From contig JANMSS010000028.1 in NCBI GenBank assembly GCA_031389585.1, positions 1-14,413 on the forward strand: a stretch of DNA of 14,413 nucleotides, written 5' to 3'. Below, one piece after another: positions 8,500-14,413 of the stretch. The notes below the pieces were generated by a model. The model was not told the origin of the DNA. It worked only from the letters and a program-made list of their open reading frames with translations, and searched no databases. The DNA comes from CADEEN01 sp031389585. Lineage in GTDB: Bacteria > Pseudomonadota > Gammaproteobacteria > Burkholderiales > Burkholderiaceae_C. A program made the translations under genes and the position numbers. Numbering within the stretch: position 1 is the first letter of the stretch; each line of letters begins with the position of its first letter.

Positions 8500-10845
8500 T
8501 TAGAAGTCGGCCACCAGCGAGACCTTGAAGTGCCGTCCCGGCTGGGTGTAGGCGTCGGCCAGATCGGGCACCGTGCGCAAGCCTTGCACGTCGGACCAGT
8601 GCCAGTACTTCTGGTTGCTCAGGTTGATCGCTGCCAGATTGAGGCGCAGACCCTTGCGAATCCGCCACTGGCCACTGAGATCCAGCGTGGTGGCTGCGGG
8701 GATGGTGAACTGCGTGCCCACGTTGGGTGGATTGCCGACGCTGACGCTACCCAGGTCCGAGGCCCGCTTGGCGCTTTGCCGGAACAGGTCGAGCTGCGCG
8801 TGCCAGGTGCCGGTCGCGTAACGCAAGCCCAGGTGCACCGTGGCAGGGTCGATGTGATTGAGCTTGAGTCCAGTGGTGTCGTCGGTGCCGCGTGTCCGAC
8901 CGTAGCTGAAGGGCGAGCTCCATTGGCCGCCGACCGCCGCGCCCCAGGCCATCTGGCCCTTGAGCTCGAAGCCGCTGATCGTGGCGCGTTCGATGTTGAC
9001 GGTCTGGAACAAGGTCGGGTTGCTGGTGGTCGCGGTGCCGCCGTTGACTGTCCCCAGGTTCTTCTTCTCGACGATCAGCTGCTGGTAGCGTGATTGAAAC
9101 GCGGCCAGGTCCAGCGACAAGTCGCCCAGCCTGGTACGCAGACCGAGTTCAAAGTTGCGGCTCTCTTCGGGCTTGAGATCGGGGTTGGGCAGCAGCCTGG
9201 CGGTGGAGACTTCCAGCGCGCTGTTGATCTGCTGCCCTTCGGGGGCGCGAAAGCCGCTGGCGGCGTTGGCGTACACCGCCCAAGCGGGGCTGGCGCGCCA
9301 CAGCACACCCAACTTGGGCGAGATGGCCGAGCCCGACAGAGAACTGCCCGGCGTGGCCGACACCGTGGGGTGGTATCCGTCCTGGCTCAGCACCTTGACC
9401 GAGAAGCGGTCGAAACGCACGCCAGGCGTGAAGCTCCAACGCCCGTCGCTGACTTCGCTCTGCACATAGAGGGCCTGGGCGCTGTCGCGAGTGTCAGGGA
9501 AGTACTTCTTGGGCACAAAGGCCGGCAGCGGCGCAGGATCGAAACCGTCGGCAAAGCTGCTGATGTCGGTGCGCACGAGGTCGATGCCGTAGGTGAGGGT
9601 CTGCGACCACCGTGCCGACATCTGCAGGTTCTTGTCGGCCTGCAGCGTGGCCTGCCAGGCGCGTTCGTCGTAGCTGACATCGCGCAGGCGCACGCCGCCG
9701 TCATTGCGCACCGTCTTGCCTTTGTCGCGAGCCGCGCTGTCCTGCCAGGTCAGGGTGGCCTGCAAGTTGTCGGCCCAGGCGGCTTGAATGGGAAAGCGCG
9801 CGTCCCAGGTGAGACGGCTGCGCTCCATCGTCTTGGCCGAGTCCTCGCCCACGACCAGCGCTGCCTGCTGGGCCGCCGTGCCGGTGTAGGGCGGCTTGGC
9901 GCGGCTGGAGAGCAGTTCCACGTCGTTGTCCTTGCTGACATGCTCCATCGTCAGCACATGGCGCTGGCCCGCACCAGGGCGCCAGACCCATTTGCCCAGC
10001 AGTGACGTGCCGCTGCTTTGCTGCGGGTTGGGCGTGGTGCGGTCGACATGGGCGGCGTCGTTGCTGCCCATGTTCGCCAAGGCATGGGCCCGGTTGCCCG
10101 CGGCAGTGATCAGCCACTCGGCCCGCTCGCTGAGTCGCCCGGCCAGCGTGGCGCCAACGCCGCTGTCGTCATCGTCGCTGCTGTGGCTGAGCCAGACCTT
10201 GCCTCCCAGGGCCTTGGCCGCGTCCGCGCCGCCGTCGAGAAAATCGGCCGGCTCGTGGCTGATGAAGTTGACCAGGCCGGCCAGGCCGTCGGAGCCGTAC
10301 AGCGCCGAGGTGGGCCCGCGCACGATCTCGACGCGCTTGAGCAATCCCAGCGCCACCGTGTCGCGGCCGAAGGCATTGCTGCCGACGATGTAGCTGCGCG
10401 GCAGGCGCACGCCGTCGGCCAGCATGATGACCCGGTTGCCGCCCTGGCCGCGGATGCTGAAGCCGGCATTGCCGTCGGCTCCCACCGGGTTGCCTCGCCC
10501 AGTGACGCTGAATCGCGCCGGCGCGCGTTTGACCGACACATTGGGCAAGGTCTTGGCGATGTCGCGAATGTCCTGAATCTGGCCTTCTTCAAGCCGCCAG
10601 CTGCCGATCACGTCCACCGACAACGGCAGATCACTGATGAGTTGCGCGTACCTCGACGCGCTCACGATCACTTGTTGCACGGTGCTGCCGTCCTTGCCGG
10701 CCACAACGTCTTGCGCTTGCACCGTCGCGCACAGTGCCATCGACAGCAGCGCCGCCATTGGACTGAGCGGGGGGTTGATTGACTTTGCAGTCAGTTCAAC
10801 GGGTGAGAGCGTGCGCCGCCCGAGCGGACAAGGGAGTGTGTGCAT
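8500..10845 (-). CDS. TonB-dependent outer-membrane receptor, haem/haemoglobin-receptor-like
   Basis: This is a 781-residue receptor, full length for the class. A signal peptide ending TVQA|QD (about 1-44) precedes a TonB-box-like QVIVSA (58-63) and a plug domain (about 65-190, with IRGQGGNRVIMLADGVRLP and VEIVRGPTSALYGSDGLAG). The 22-strand-type barrel ends in Phe781. It carries the FRAP box (532-535) and NPDLKPE (554-560), plus YWHWSDVQGL near the C-terminus, features of haem / haemoglobin receptors. However, no histidine lies between FRAP and NPDL, where HemR-type receptors place a haem-contact residue, so haem as ligand is not certain. It imports its ligand using TonB-ExbBD energy. The start is uncertain: ATG 10845 is preferred; ATG 10857 and GTG 10863 are alternatives, and none has a clear Shine-Dalgarno sequence. 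It is divergent from nirS across a region with two FNR-like boxes, and is followed by the SirB2 and hemerythrin genes. Confidence 0.92.
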   Translation of the reverse strand: MHTLPCPLGRRTLSPVELTAKSINPPLSPMAALLSMALCATVQAQDVVAGKDGSTVQQVIVSASRYAQLISDLPLSVDVIGSWRLEEGQIQDIRDIAKTLPNVSVKRAPARFSVTGRGNPVGADGNAGFSIRGQGGNRVIMLADGVRLPRSYIVGSNAFGRDTVALGLLKRVEIVRGPTSALYGSDGLAGLVNFISHEPADFLDGGADAAKALGGKVWLSHSSDDDDSGVGATLAGRLSERAEWLITAAGNRAHALANMGSNDAAHVDRTTPNPQQSSGTSLLGKWVWRPGAGQRHVLTMEHVSKDNDVELLSSRAKPPYTGTAAQQAALVVGEDSAKTMERSRLTWDARFPIQAAWADNLQATLTWQDSAARDKGKTVRNDGGVRLRDVSYDERAWQATLQADKNLQMSARWSQTLTYGIDLVRTDISSFADGFDPAPLPAFVPKKYFPDTRDSAQALYVQSEVSDGRWSFTPGVRFDRFSVKVLSQDGYHPTVSATPGSSLSGSAISPKLGVLWRASPAWAVYANAASGFRAPEGQQINSALEVSTARLLPNPDLKPEESRNFELGLRTRLGDLSLDLAAFQSRYQQLIVEKKNLGTVNGGTATTSNPTLFQTVNIERATISGFELKGQMAWGAAVGGQWSSPFSYGRTRGTDDTTGLKLNHIDPATVHLGLRYATGTWHAQLDLFRQSAKRASDLGSVSVGNPPNVGTQFTIPAATTLDLSGQWRIRKGLRLNLAAINLSNQKYWHWSDVQGLRTVPDLADAYTQPGRHFKVSLVADF
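10774..10800 (-). repeat. Two-part inverted repeat near the receptor start (RNA hairpin candidate)
   Basis: In the receptor mRNA, GTTGA (10800-10796) pairs with TCAAC (10778-10774) and TGACT (10793-10789) pairs with AGTCA (10784-10780), closing a GCAA loop of GNRA type with a small internal loop. It lies within the signal-peptide coding region, or in the leader if ATG 10758 were the true start. It may affect translation initiation. No T run follows, so it is not a terminator. Confidence 0.5.
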
Positions 10846-10879
10846 AAGCGCAAGCATGGCCACAGCGCGCCGCGCCAGC

Positions 10880-10895
10880 CTTGATGTTTGTCAAG
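10880..10895. promoter_or_regulatory. FNR/ANR/DNR-type operator, receptor-proximal
   Basis: CTTGATGTTTGTCAAG is a perfect CTTGA-N6-TCAAG palindrome. Its core, TTGAT-N4-GTCAA, differs from the FNR/ANR consensus TTGAT-N4-ATCAA at one position. Its centre (10887.5) is 41.5 bases from the receptor ATG at 10845/10846, so a class II start would give a leaderless receptor mRNA. It may equally act on nirS from far upstream. Binding is inferred, not shown. Confidence 0.7.
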
Positions 10896-10926
10896 ACTAG
10901 TGTTAACCCCCGAATCCATCGCGGCA

Positions 10927-10942
10927 CTTGACGCAGTTCAAG
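10927..10942. promoter_or_regulatory. FNR/ANR/DNR-type operator, nirS-proximal
   Basis: CTTGACGCAGTTCAAG is a second perfect CTTGA-N6-TCAAG palindrome, centred 47 bases from the first. Both TTGA/TCAA half-sites are intact; the two inner consensus bases differ. A class II activated start 41.5 bases from its centre (10934.5) would be near 10976, which agrees with the -10-like CATCAT at 10964-10969. This makes it the better candidate for activating nirS under low oxygen or NO. Confidence 0.65.
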
Positions 10943-10963
10943 GCAGCATTCAGCAGCGCCACA

Positions 10964-10969
10964 CATCAT
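10964..10969 (+). promoter_or_regulatory. Putative -10 element of the nirS promoter
   Basis: CATCAT matches four of six bases of TATAAT and lies 29.5-34.5 bases from the centre of the nirS-proximal FNR-like box, which is the class II spacing. The transcription start would be near 10976, with a leader of about 36 bases before ATG 11012. This is inferred from spacing. Confidence 0.4.
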
Positions 10970-11000
10970 CCTGCCATCCCATGTCATTGGACTAACGACC

Positions 11001-11004
11001 GGAG
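11001..11004 (+). promoter_or_regulatory. Shine-Dalgarno site fixing the nirS start
   Basis: GGAG lies 7 bases before ATG 11012 and selects this start over an in-frame ATG at 10928, which would lie inside the nirS-proximal operator and would spoil the signal peptide. Confidence 0.8.
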
Positions 11005-11011
11005 CCTCACG

Positions 11012-12706
11012 ATGAAGCCGCTGAACCTGACCCGCCGACTCAATACCCTGGCCGCGTTGCTGCTCGCCGCAGCCCCGCTGGCAGCCGTCGCACAGACGCC
11101 ACAGGCGCCGGCGATGACCGCCGCCGAGCTCGAAGTCGGCAAGAAGATCTACTTCGAGCGTTGTGCCGGCTGCCACGGTGTGTTGCGCAAGGGCGCCACC
11201 GGCAAGAACCTCGAGCCGCACTGGACCAAGAAGGCCGCCGATGGCACGGTTCAGGAAGGCGGGACGCTCAAGCTGGGCACCGCTCGGCTGGACAAGATCA
11301 TTGCCATCGGCACGGAGGGCGGGATGGTCAACTACGACGACATCCTGACCAAGGAAGAGATCGACATCATGGCGCGCTACATCCAGCAGCCGCCGCCGGT
11401 GCCGCCCGAGTTCAGCCTGGCTGACATGCAAGCGAGTTGGAAGCTGATCGTTCCCGTCAACGAGCGGCCCAAAAAACAGATGAGCAAGGTCAACCTGAAG
11501 AATGTCTTCGCGGTGACCTTGCGCGACACCGGCAAGCTGGCGCTGATCGACGGCGACACCAAGGAAATCTGGCAGATCCTCAATACCGGCTACGCGGTGC
11601 ATATCTCGCGCATGTCGCTGTCGGGCCGCTATGTCTACACGGTGGGCCGCGACGGCTTGGTGACGTTGATCGACCTCTGGTTCGAGAAGCCGACGACGGT
11701 GGCGTCGATCCGCATGGGCTCCGACGCCCGTTCGGTCGACACCTCCAAGTTCAAGGGCTACGAGGACAAGTACCTGATCGGCGGCGGCTACTGGCCGCCC
11801 CAATACTCGATCATGGAAGGCGACACGCTCAAGCCGTTGAAGGTGGTCTCCACGCGTGGCATGACGGTGGACGGCGAGTACCACCCCGAGCCGCGCGTGG
11901 CCTCGATCGTGGCCTCGCACATCAAGCCCGAGTGGGTCGTCAACGTCAAGGAAACCGGCCAGATCCTTCTCGTCGACTACAGCGACATCAAGAACCTGAA
12001 GACGACGACGATCGAGTCGGCCAAGTTCCTGCACGACGGCGGCTGGGACGCCAGCAAGCGCTATTTCATGGTGGCTGCCAACGCCTCGCACAAGATCGCG
12101 GCAGTCGATACCAAAACCGGCAAGCTGGCGGCCTTGATCGACACCAAGAAGATCCCGCACCCGGGTCGCGGAGCCAACTTTATGCACCCGAAGTACGGCC
12201 CCGTCTGGGCGACAGGTCACCTGGGTGACGCCGTCGTGTCGCTGATCTCGACACCTTCGGACAAGCCCGCCAATGCCAAGTTCAAGCAATACAACTGGAA
12301 GGTCGTCGAAGAGCTGAAGATGCCCGGCGCCGGCAACCTGTTCATCAAGACGCATCCCAAGTCCAACCACCTGTGGGCCGACATGCCCATGAACCCCGAG
12401 CGCGAGAACGCCGAGGTGAACTACGTCTTCGACATCAAGGACTTGTCCAAGCCGCCGGTGCGCATCGACGTGGCCAAGGACTCCGGCCTGCCGGTGACCA
12501 AGGCCCTGCGCCGCGCCGTGCACCAGGAATACAACGAGAAGGGCGACGAAGTCTGGATCTCGCTGTGGGGCGGCAAGACCGACCAGTCGGCGATCGTGAT
12601 CTACGACGACAAGACGCTGAAGTTGAAGAAGGTGATCACCAGCCCCGACATGATCACCCCGACCGGCAAGTTCAACGTCTGGAACACCCAGAATGACATC
12701 TACTGA
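11012..12706 (+). CDS. nirS: Cytochrome cd1 nitrite reductase NirS
   Basis: This is a 564-residue periplasmic enzyme that reduces nitrite to nitric oxide in denitrification. A signal peptide (about 1-27, ending AAVA|QT) is followed by a cytochrome c domain with CAGCH (51-55) in CAGCHGVLRKGATGKNL and Met105 in EGGMVNY as sixth ligand. The eight-bladed d1 propeller follows, with His197 in TGYAVHISR as d1-haem proximal ligand and the two catalytic histidines in FLHDGG (His341) and PHPGRG (His383). These two are 42 residues apart, as His327/His369 are in P. aeruginosa. It ends TPTGKFNVWNTQNDIY, the family signature. The c domain carries the longer GGTLKLGT / TEGGMVNYDDILTKEEI version, as in P. 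stutzeri-like NirS, and has no tyrosine in the short N-terminal arm. It heads the operon with nirT. No frameshift or missing key residue is seen. Confidence 0.98.
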   Translation: MKPLNLTRRLNTLAALLLAAAPLAAVAQTPQAPAMTAAELEVGKKIYFERCAGCHGVLRKGATGKNLEPHWTKKAADGTVQEGGTLKLGTARLDKIIAIGTEGGMVNYDDILTKEEIDIMARYIQQPPPVPPEFSLADMQASWKLIVPVNERPKKQMSKVNLKNVFAVTLRDTGKLALIDGDTKEIWQILNTGYAVHISRMSLSGRYVYTVGRDGLVTLIDLWFEKPTTVASIRMGSDARSVDTSKFKGYEDKYLIGGGYWPPQYSIMEGDTLKPLKVVSTRGMTVDGEYHPEPRVASIVASHIKPEWVVNVKETGQILLVDYSDIKNLKTTTIESAKFLHDGGWDASKRYFMVAANASHKIAAVDTKTGKLAALIDTKKIPHPGRGANFMHPKYGPVWATGHLGDAVVSLISTPSDKPANAKFKQYNWKVVEELKMPGAGNLFIKTHPKSNHLWADMPMNPERENAEVNYVFDIKDLSKPPVRIDVAKDSGLPVTKALRRAVHQEYNEKGDEVWISLWGGKTDQSAIVIYDDKTLKLKKVITSPDMITPTGKFNVWNTQNDIY

Positions 12707-12720
12707 GCTGCGCGGCAACC

Positions 12721-13296
12721 ATGAACAAACCAGGACTCTGGCAGCGCTTGCGCCGGCCAGCGACAGGCTTCTCGGTGCTGACGCTGCTGCTGTTGGGCGG
12801 CGTCGGCGGTGTGATCTTCTGGGGCGGCTTCAACACCGTCGTTGAAGCCACCAACACCGAGACCTTCTGCATCGGTTGCCATGAGATGAAGACCAATGTC
12901 TATGCCGAGTACAAAGAGACCATCCACTACACCAACCGCACCGGCGTGCGCGCCGTGTGTGCCGACTGCCATGTGCCCAAGGAATGGGGTCCGAAGATGA
13001 TTCGCAAGGTGCAGGCCACGCGCGAGCTGTACGGCAAGGTCACCGGCAGCATCGACACCCGCGAGAAGTTCGAGGCCAAGCGCCTGCAACTGGCCGAGCG
13101 CGAATGGGCGCGCATGATGGCCAACGACTCGCTCGAATGCCGCAACTGCCACACGCTGGCCAGCATGGACGTCGAAAAGCAGAAGCCGCGGGCCAAGAAG
13201 TCGCACGAGCTCGCGGTGCGGGACAAAGAGACCTGCATCGTTTGCCACAAGGGCATCGCCCATCACAAGCCTGCGGGCATGAAGGAAGAGGGATGA
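12721..13296 (+). CDS. nirT: NapC/NirT-family tetrahaem cytochrome c, quinol dehydrogenase
   Basis: This is a 191-residue protein with a single N-terminal membrane anchor (about 16-36) and a periplasmic domain holding four haem c motifs: CIGCH (50-54), CADCH (80-84), CRNCH (140-144) and CIVCH (172-176). It ends in the family's KGIAHHKP tail. NapC/NirT proteins oxidise membrane quinol and pass electrons to periplasmic reductases. Placed 14 bases after nirS, as in the nirST order of Pseudomonas stutzeri, it is assigned as the electron entry point for nitrite reduction. No Shine-Dalgarno site is visible, so translation is probably coupled to nirS. Its stop overlaps the next start in ATGA. A napC paralogue is the alternative, made unlikely by the position. 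Confidence 0.93.
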   Translation: MNKPGLWQRLRRPATGFSVLTLLLLGGVGGVIFWGGFNTVVEATNTETFCIGCHEMKTNVYAEYKETIHYTNRTGVRAVCADCHVPKEWGPKMIRKVQATRELYGKVTGSIDTREKFEAKRLQLAEREWARMMANDSLECRNCHTLASMDVEKQKPRAKKSHELAVRDKETCIVCHKGIAHHKPAGMKEEG

Positions 13297-14168
13297 ACAT
13301 GACCTATCTCAAACCCATCGGCGTGCTCGCTGCTGCCTTGATCCTGCCGATGCTCGCGGCGCACGCCGCCGCCCCCGACTGGGGCAAGGTGCCGGGCAAG
13401 ACCATCACCGTGCTCTACCCCGGCGTCTCGCCGCTGGAGTGGGTCACCAAGGGCACCGAGCACGGTGGCGCACGGGCCATGCGCAAGGGCGAGACCTGCG
13501 CCAGTTGCCATGACGCCGAGGCGGCGGACATGGGCAAGAAAATGGCCAGCGGCCAGAAGATCGAGCCCAAGCCGATCAAGGGCAAGGCCGGCTCGATCCC
13601 GGTCAACGTGCAGGCCGCGCACGACGGCGCGAACCTGTACCTGCGCTTCAGCTGGAAGCAGCCCCCCGGCGGCGCCGAGAAGATGGACAAGGACAACGCC
13701 GTCAAGCTGGCCTTCATGCTCGAAGACAACAAGATCCCCGGCGCCAACCTGTCGGGCTGCTGGGAAGCCTGTCATGGCGATGCGCGCACCATGCCCGAGG
13801 CCAAGGACGACAAGAAGACCAAGTACGTCAAGGACGGCAGCCTGGCCAGCGGCAAGTTCTACGACCTGATGCAGTGGACCAGCAAGGGCGCCAAGTTCGA
13901 CGGCTACGTCGCCGACAAGCGGGTCATGGAAGGCGGCAAGGGCCTGATCGAGGCCAAGGGCGAGAAGAAGGGCGACGAATGGGTGGTGGTCTTCACCCGC
14001 AAGCTGGCCGGCGGCGGCGAAGGCGACATCACGCTGGCCAGCGGCAAGGCCTACAACTTCGGCTTCGCGATCCACGACGACCACACGATCGGTCGTTTCC
14101 ACCACGTCTCGTTGGGCCACACGCTGGGCATCGACACCAAGGCCGACATCAGCGCGGCCAAGCAGTGA
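13293..14168 (+). CDS. c-type cytochrome with ethylbenzene-dehydrogenase-like haem-binding domain
   Basis: This is a 291-residue exported protein. The signal peptide (about 1-25, ending AAHA) is followed by a short haem c region with CASCH (69-73) in MRKGETCASCHDAEAADMGK. A beta-rich domain then resembles the DMSO-reductase-family gamma subunit / ethylbenzene dehydrogenase haem-binding fold (segments SIPVNVQAAHDGANLYLRFSW, VKLAFML, EWVVVFTRKL, YNFGFAIHDD). A second cysteine pair gives CWEACH (156-161), a CX3CH spacing rather than CX2CH. The C-terminal part is histidine rich (HDDHTIGRFHHVSLGH). It probably carries electrons between NirT and NirS or a related acceptor (inference from the operon). 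ATG 13293 overlaps the nirT stop by 4 bases; ATG 13299 has better Shine-Dalgarno spacing to GAGG and is an alternative. In P. stutzeri the third gene, nirB, encodes a different cytochrome. Confidence 0.78.
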   Translation: MNMTYLKPIGVLAAALILPMLAAHAAAPDWGKVPGKTITVLYPGVSPLEWVTKGTEHGGARAMRKGETCASCHDAEAADMGKKMASGQKIEPKPIKGKAGSIPVNVQAAHDGANLYLRFSWKQPPGGAEKMDKDNAVKLAFMLEDNKIPGANLSGCWEACHGDARTMPEAKDDKKTKYVKDGSLASGKFYDLMQWTSKGAKFDGYVADKRVMEGGKGLIEAKGEKKGDEWVVVFTRKLAGGGEGDITLASGKAYNFGFAIHDDHTIGRFHHVSLGHTLGIDTKADISAAKQ

Positions 14169-14175
14169 CGCCGCC

Positions 14176-14413
14176 GTGCGCGAGAGCCGCTGCAATCGCC
14201 GGGTCGCGGGCGCCAGGCTCGCGGGCCTCGCGGGCATCGCGTTGCTGCCGCTGGCCCACGGCGCCCCTGCTGCCGAGACGGTCGAGATCCTGATTCAGGA
14301 CTACAAGTTCACGCCCGCGCAGCTGACGGTGAGTGCCGGCACCACGGTCAAGTGGACCAACCGCGAAAAACGCACTTCGCACTCGGTGCTGTTCAGCGGG
14401 CCGGGCGGCTTCG
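14176..14413 (+). CDS. Cupredoxin / plastocyanin-like copper protein (5' part, cut by window end)
   Basis: A GTG start 7 bases after the preceding stop opens a frame that runs to the window edge (79 codons). A likely signal peptide (Arg-rich start, hydrophobic LAGLAGIALLPLAHG, then APAA) precedes ETVEILIQDYKFTPAQLTVS, AGTTVKWTN and the HSVLFSGPGG segment. This is the first half of a small cupredoxin: strand pattern, VxAGTTVxWTN motif and the first copper-ligand His. The remaining ligands (Cys, His, Met) would lie past the edge, so a complete copper site is not confirmed. It would be a periplasmic electron carrier belonging to the nir operon. The start is uncertain because no Shine-Dalgarno site is seen. 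Confidence 0.8.
   Translation, partial: MRESRCNRRVAGARLAGLAGIALLPLAHGAPAAETVEILIQDYKFTPAQLTVSAGTTVKWTNREKRTSHSVLFSGPGGF

Noticed and set aside
9094..10005. Forward open frame of about 300 codons inside the TonB receptor
   Set aside because: Antisense to a full-length receptor with clear motifs; no start signal or family resemblance.
10928..11011. Upstream ATG 10928 as start of NirS
   Set aside because: It lies inside an FNR-like box and would put 28 hydrophilic residues before the signal peptide. GGAG before 11012 decides the start.
10796..12718. Reverse-strand open frame of 640 codons opposite nirS
   Set aside because: It covers nirS and both operator sites and has the same shadow composition. 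It has no ribosome binding site or recognisable domain.
12957..13292. Upstream extension of the third nir-operon gene into nirT
   Set aside because: It overlaps nirT out of frame, is Arg/Gly/His-rich, and the real protein has a clear signal peptide at 13293.
13263..14237. Reverse-strand open frame of 324 codons opposite the third nir-operon gene
   Set aside because: Shadow of a well-supported cytochrome gene; repetitive Leu/Gly/Ala/Asp composition without domains.

Overview
The window looks like a chromosomal piece of a high-GC betaproteobacterium, most likely of the order Burkholderiales. This is inferred from the GC-rich coding style, a GroEL with a GGM-rich tail, the engB / cytochrome c4 divergent pair, and protein families typical of that group. 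No species call is possible from sequence reading alone. I see no rRNA, tRNA, CRISPR array, transposase or attachment site.

Left part (1-6101), housekeeping and envelope: the 3' end of groES, a complete groEL and a clear intrinsic terminator. Then comes a patatin phospholipase carrying its own POTRA and outer-membrane barrel (PlpD-like, type Vd secretion), and a small orphan gene. Two reverse-strand genes follow: an alpha/beta hydrolase of the epoxide hydrolase / dehalogenase type and the ribosome-assembly GTPase EngB.

Middle (6102-8427): divergent from engB is a periplasmic dihaem cytochrome c4 with its own terminator, then a small conserved protein of unknown function. On the reverse strand are a hemerythrin-domain protein and a four-helix SirB2-like membrane protein, placed as the last two genes behind a TonB-dependent receptor (8500-10845).

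Right part (10846-14413), anaerobic respiration: a forward operon of nirS (cytochrome cd1 nitrite reductase with all haem and catalytic residues), nirT (NapC/NirT tetrahaem quinol dehydrogenase), a c-type cytochrome fused to an ethylbenzene-dehydrogenase-type haem-binding domain, and a cupredoxin cut by the window edge. NirT would take electrons from the quinol pool, the small carriers would pass them on, and NirS would reduce nitrite to NO in the periplasm.

The intergenic region between the TonB receptor and nirS carries two copies of a CTTGA-N6-TCAAG palindrome, the CRP/FNR-family (FNR/ANR/DNR) signature. The nirS-proximal copy lies at the distance expected for an activated promoter. This suggests that nitrite respiration and the divergent receptor / SirB2 / hemerythrin unit answer to the same low-oxygen or NO signal. 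That shared control, together with the unusual third cytochrome, is the most interesting part of the window.
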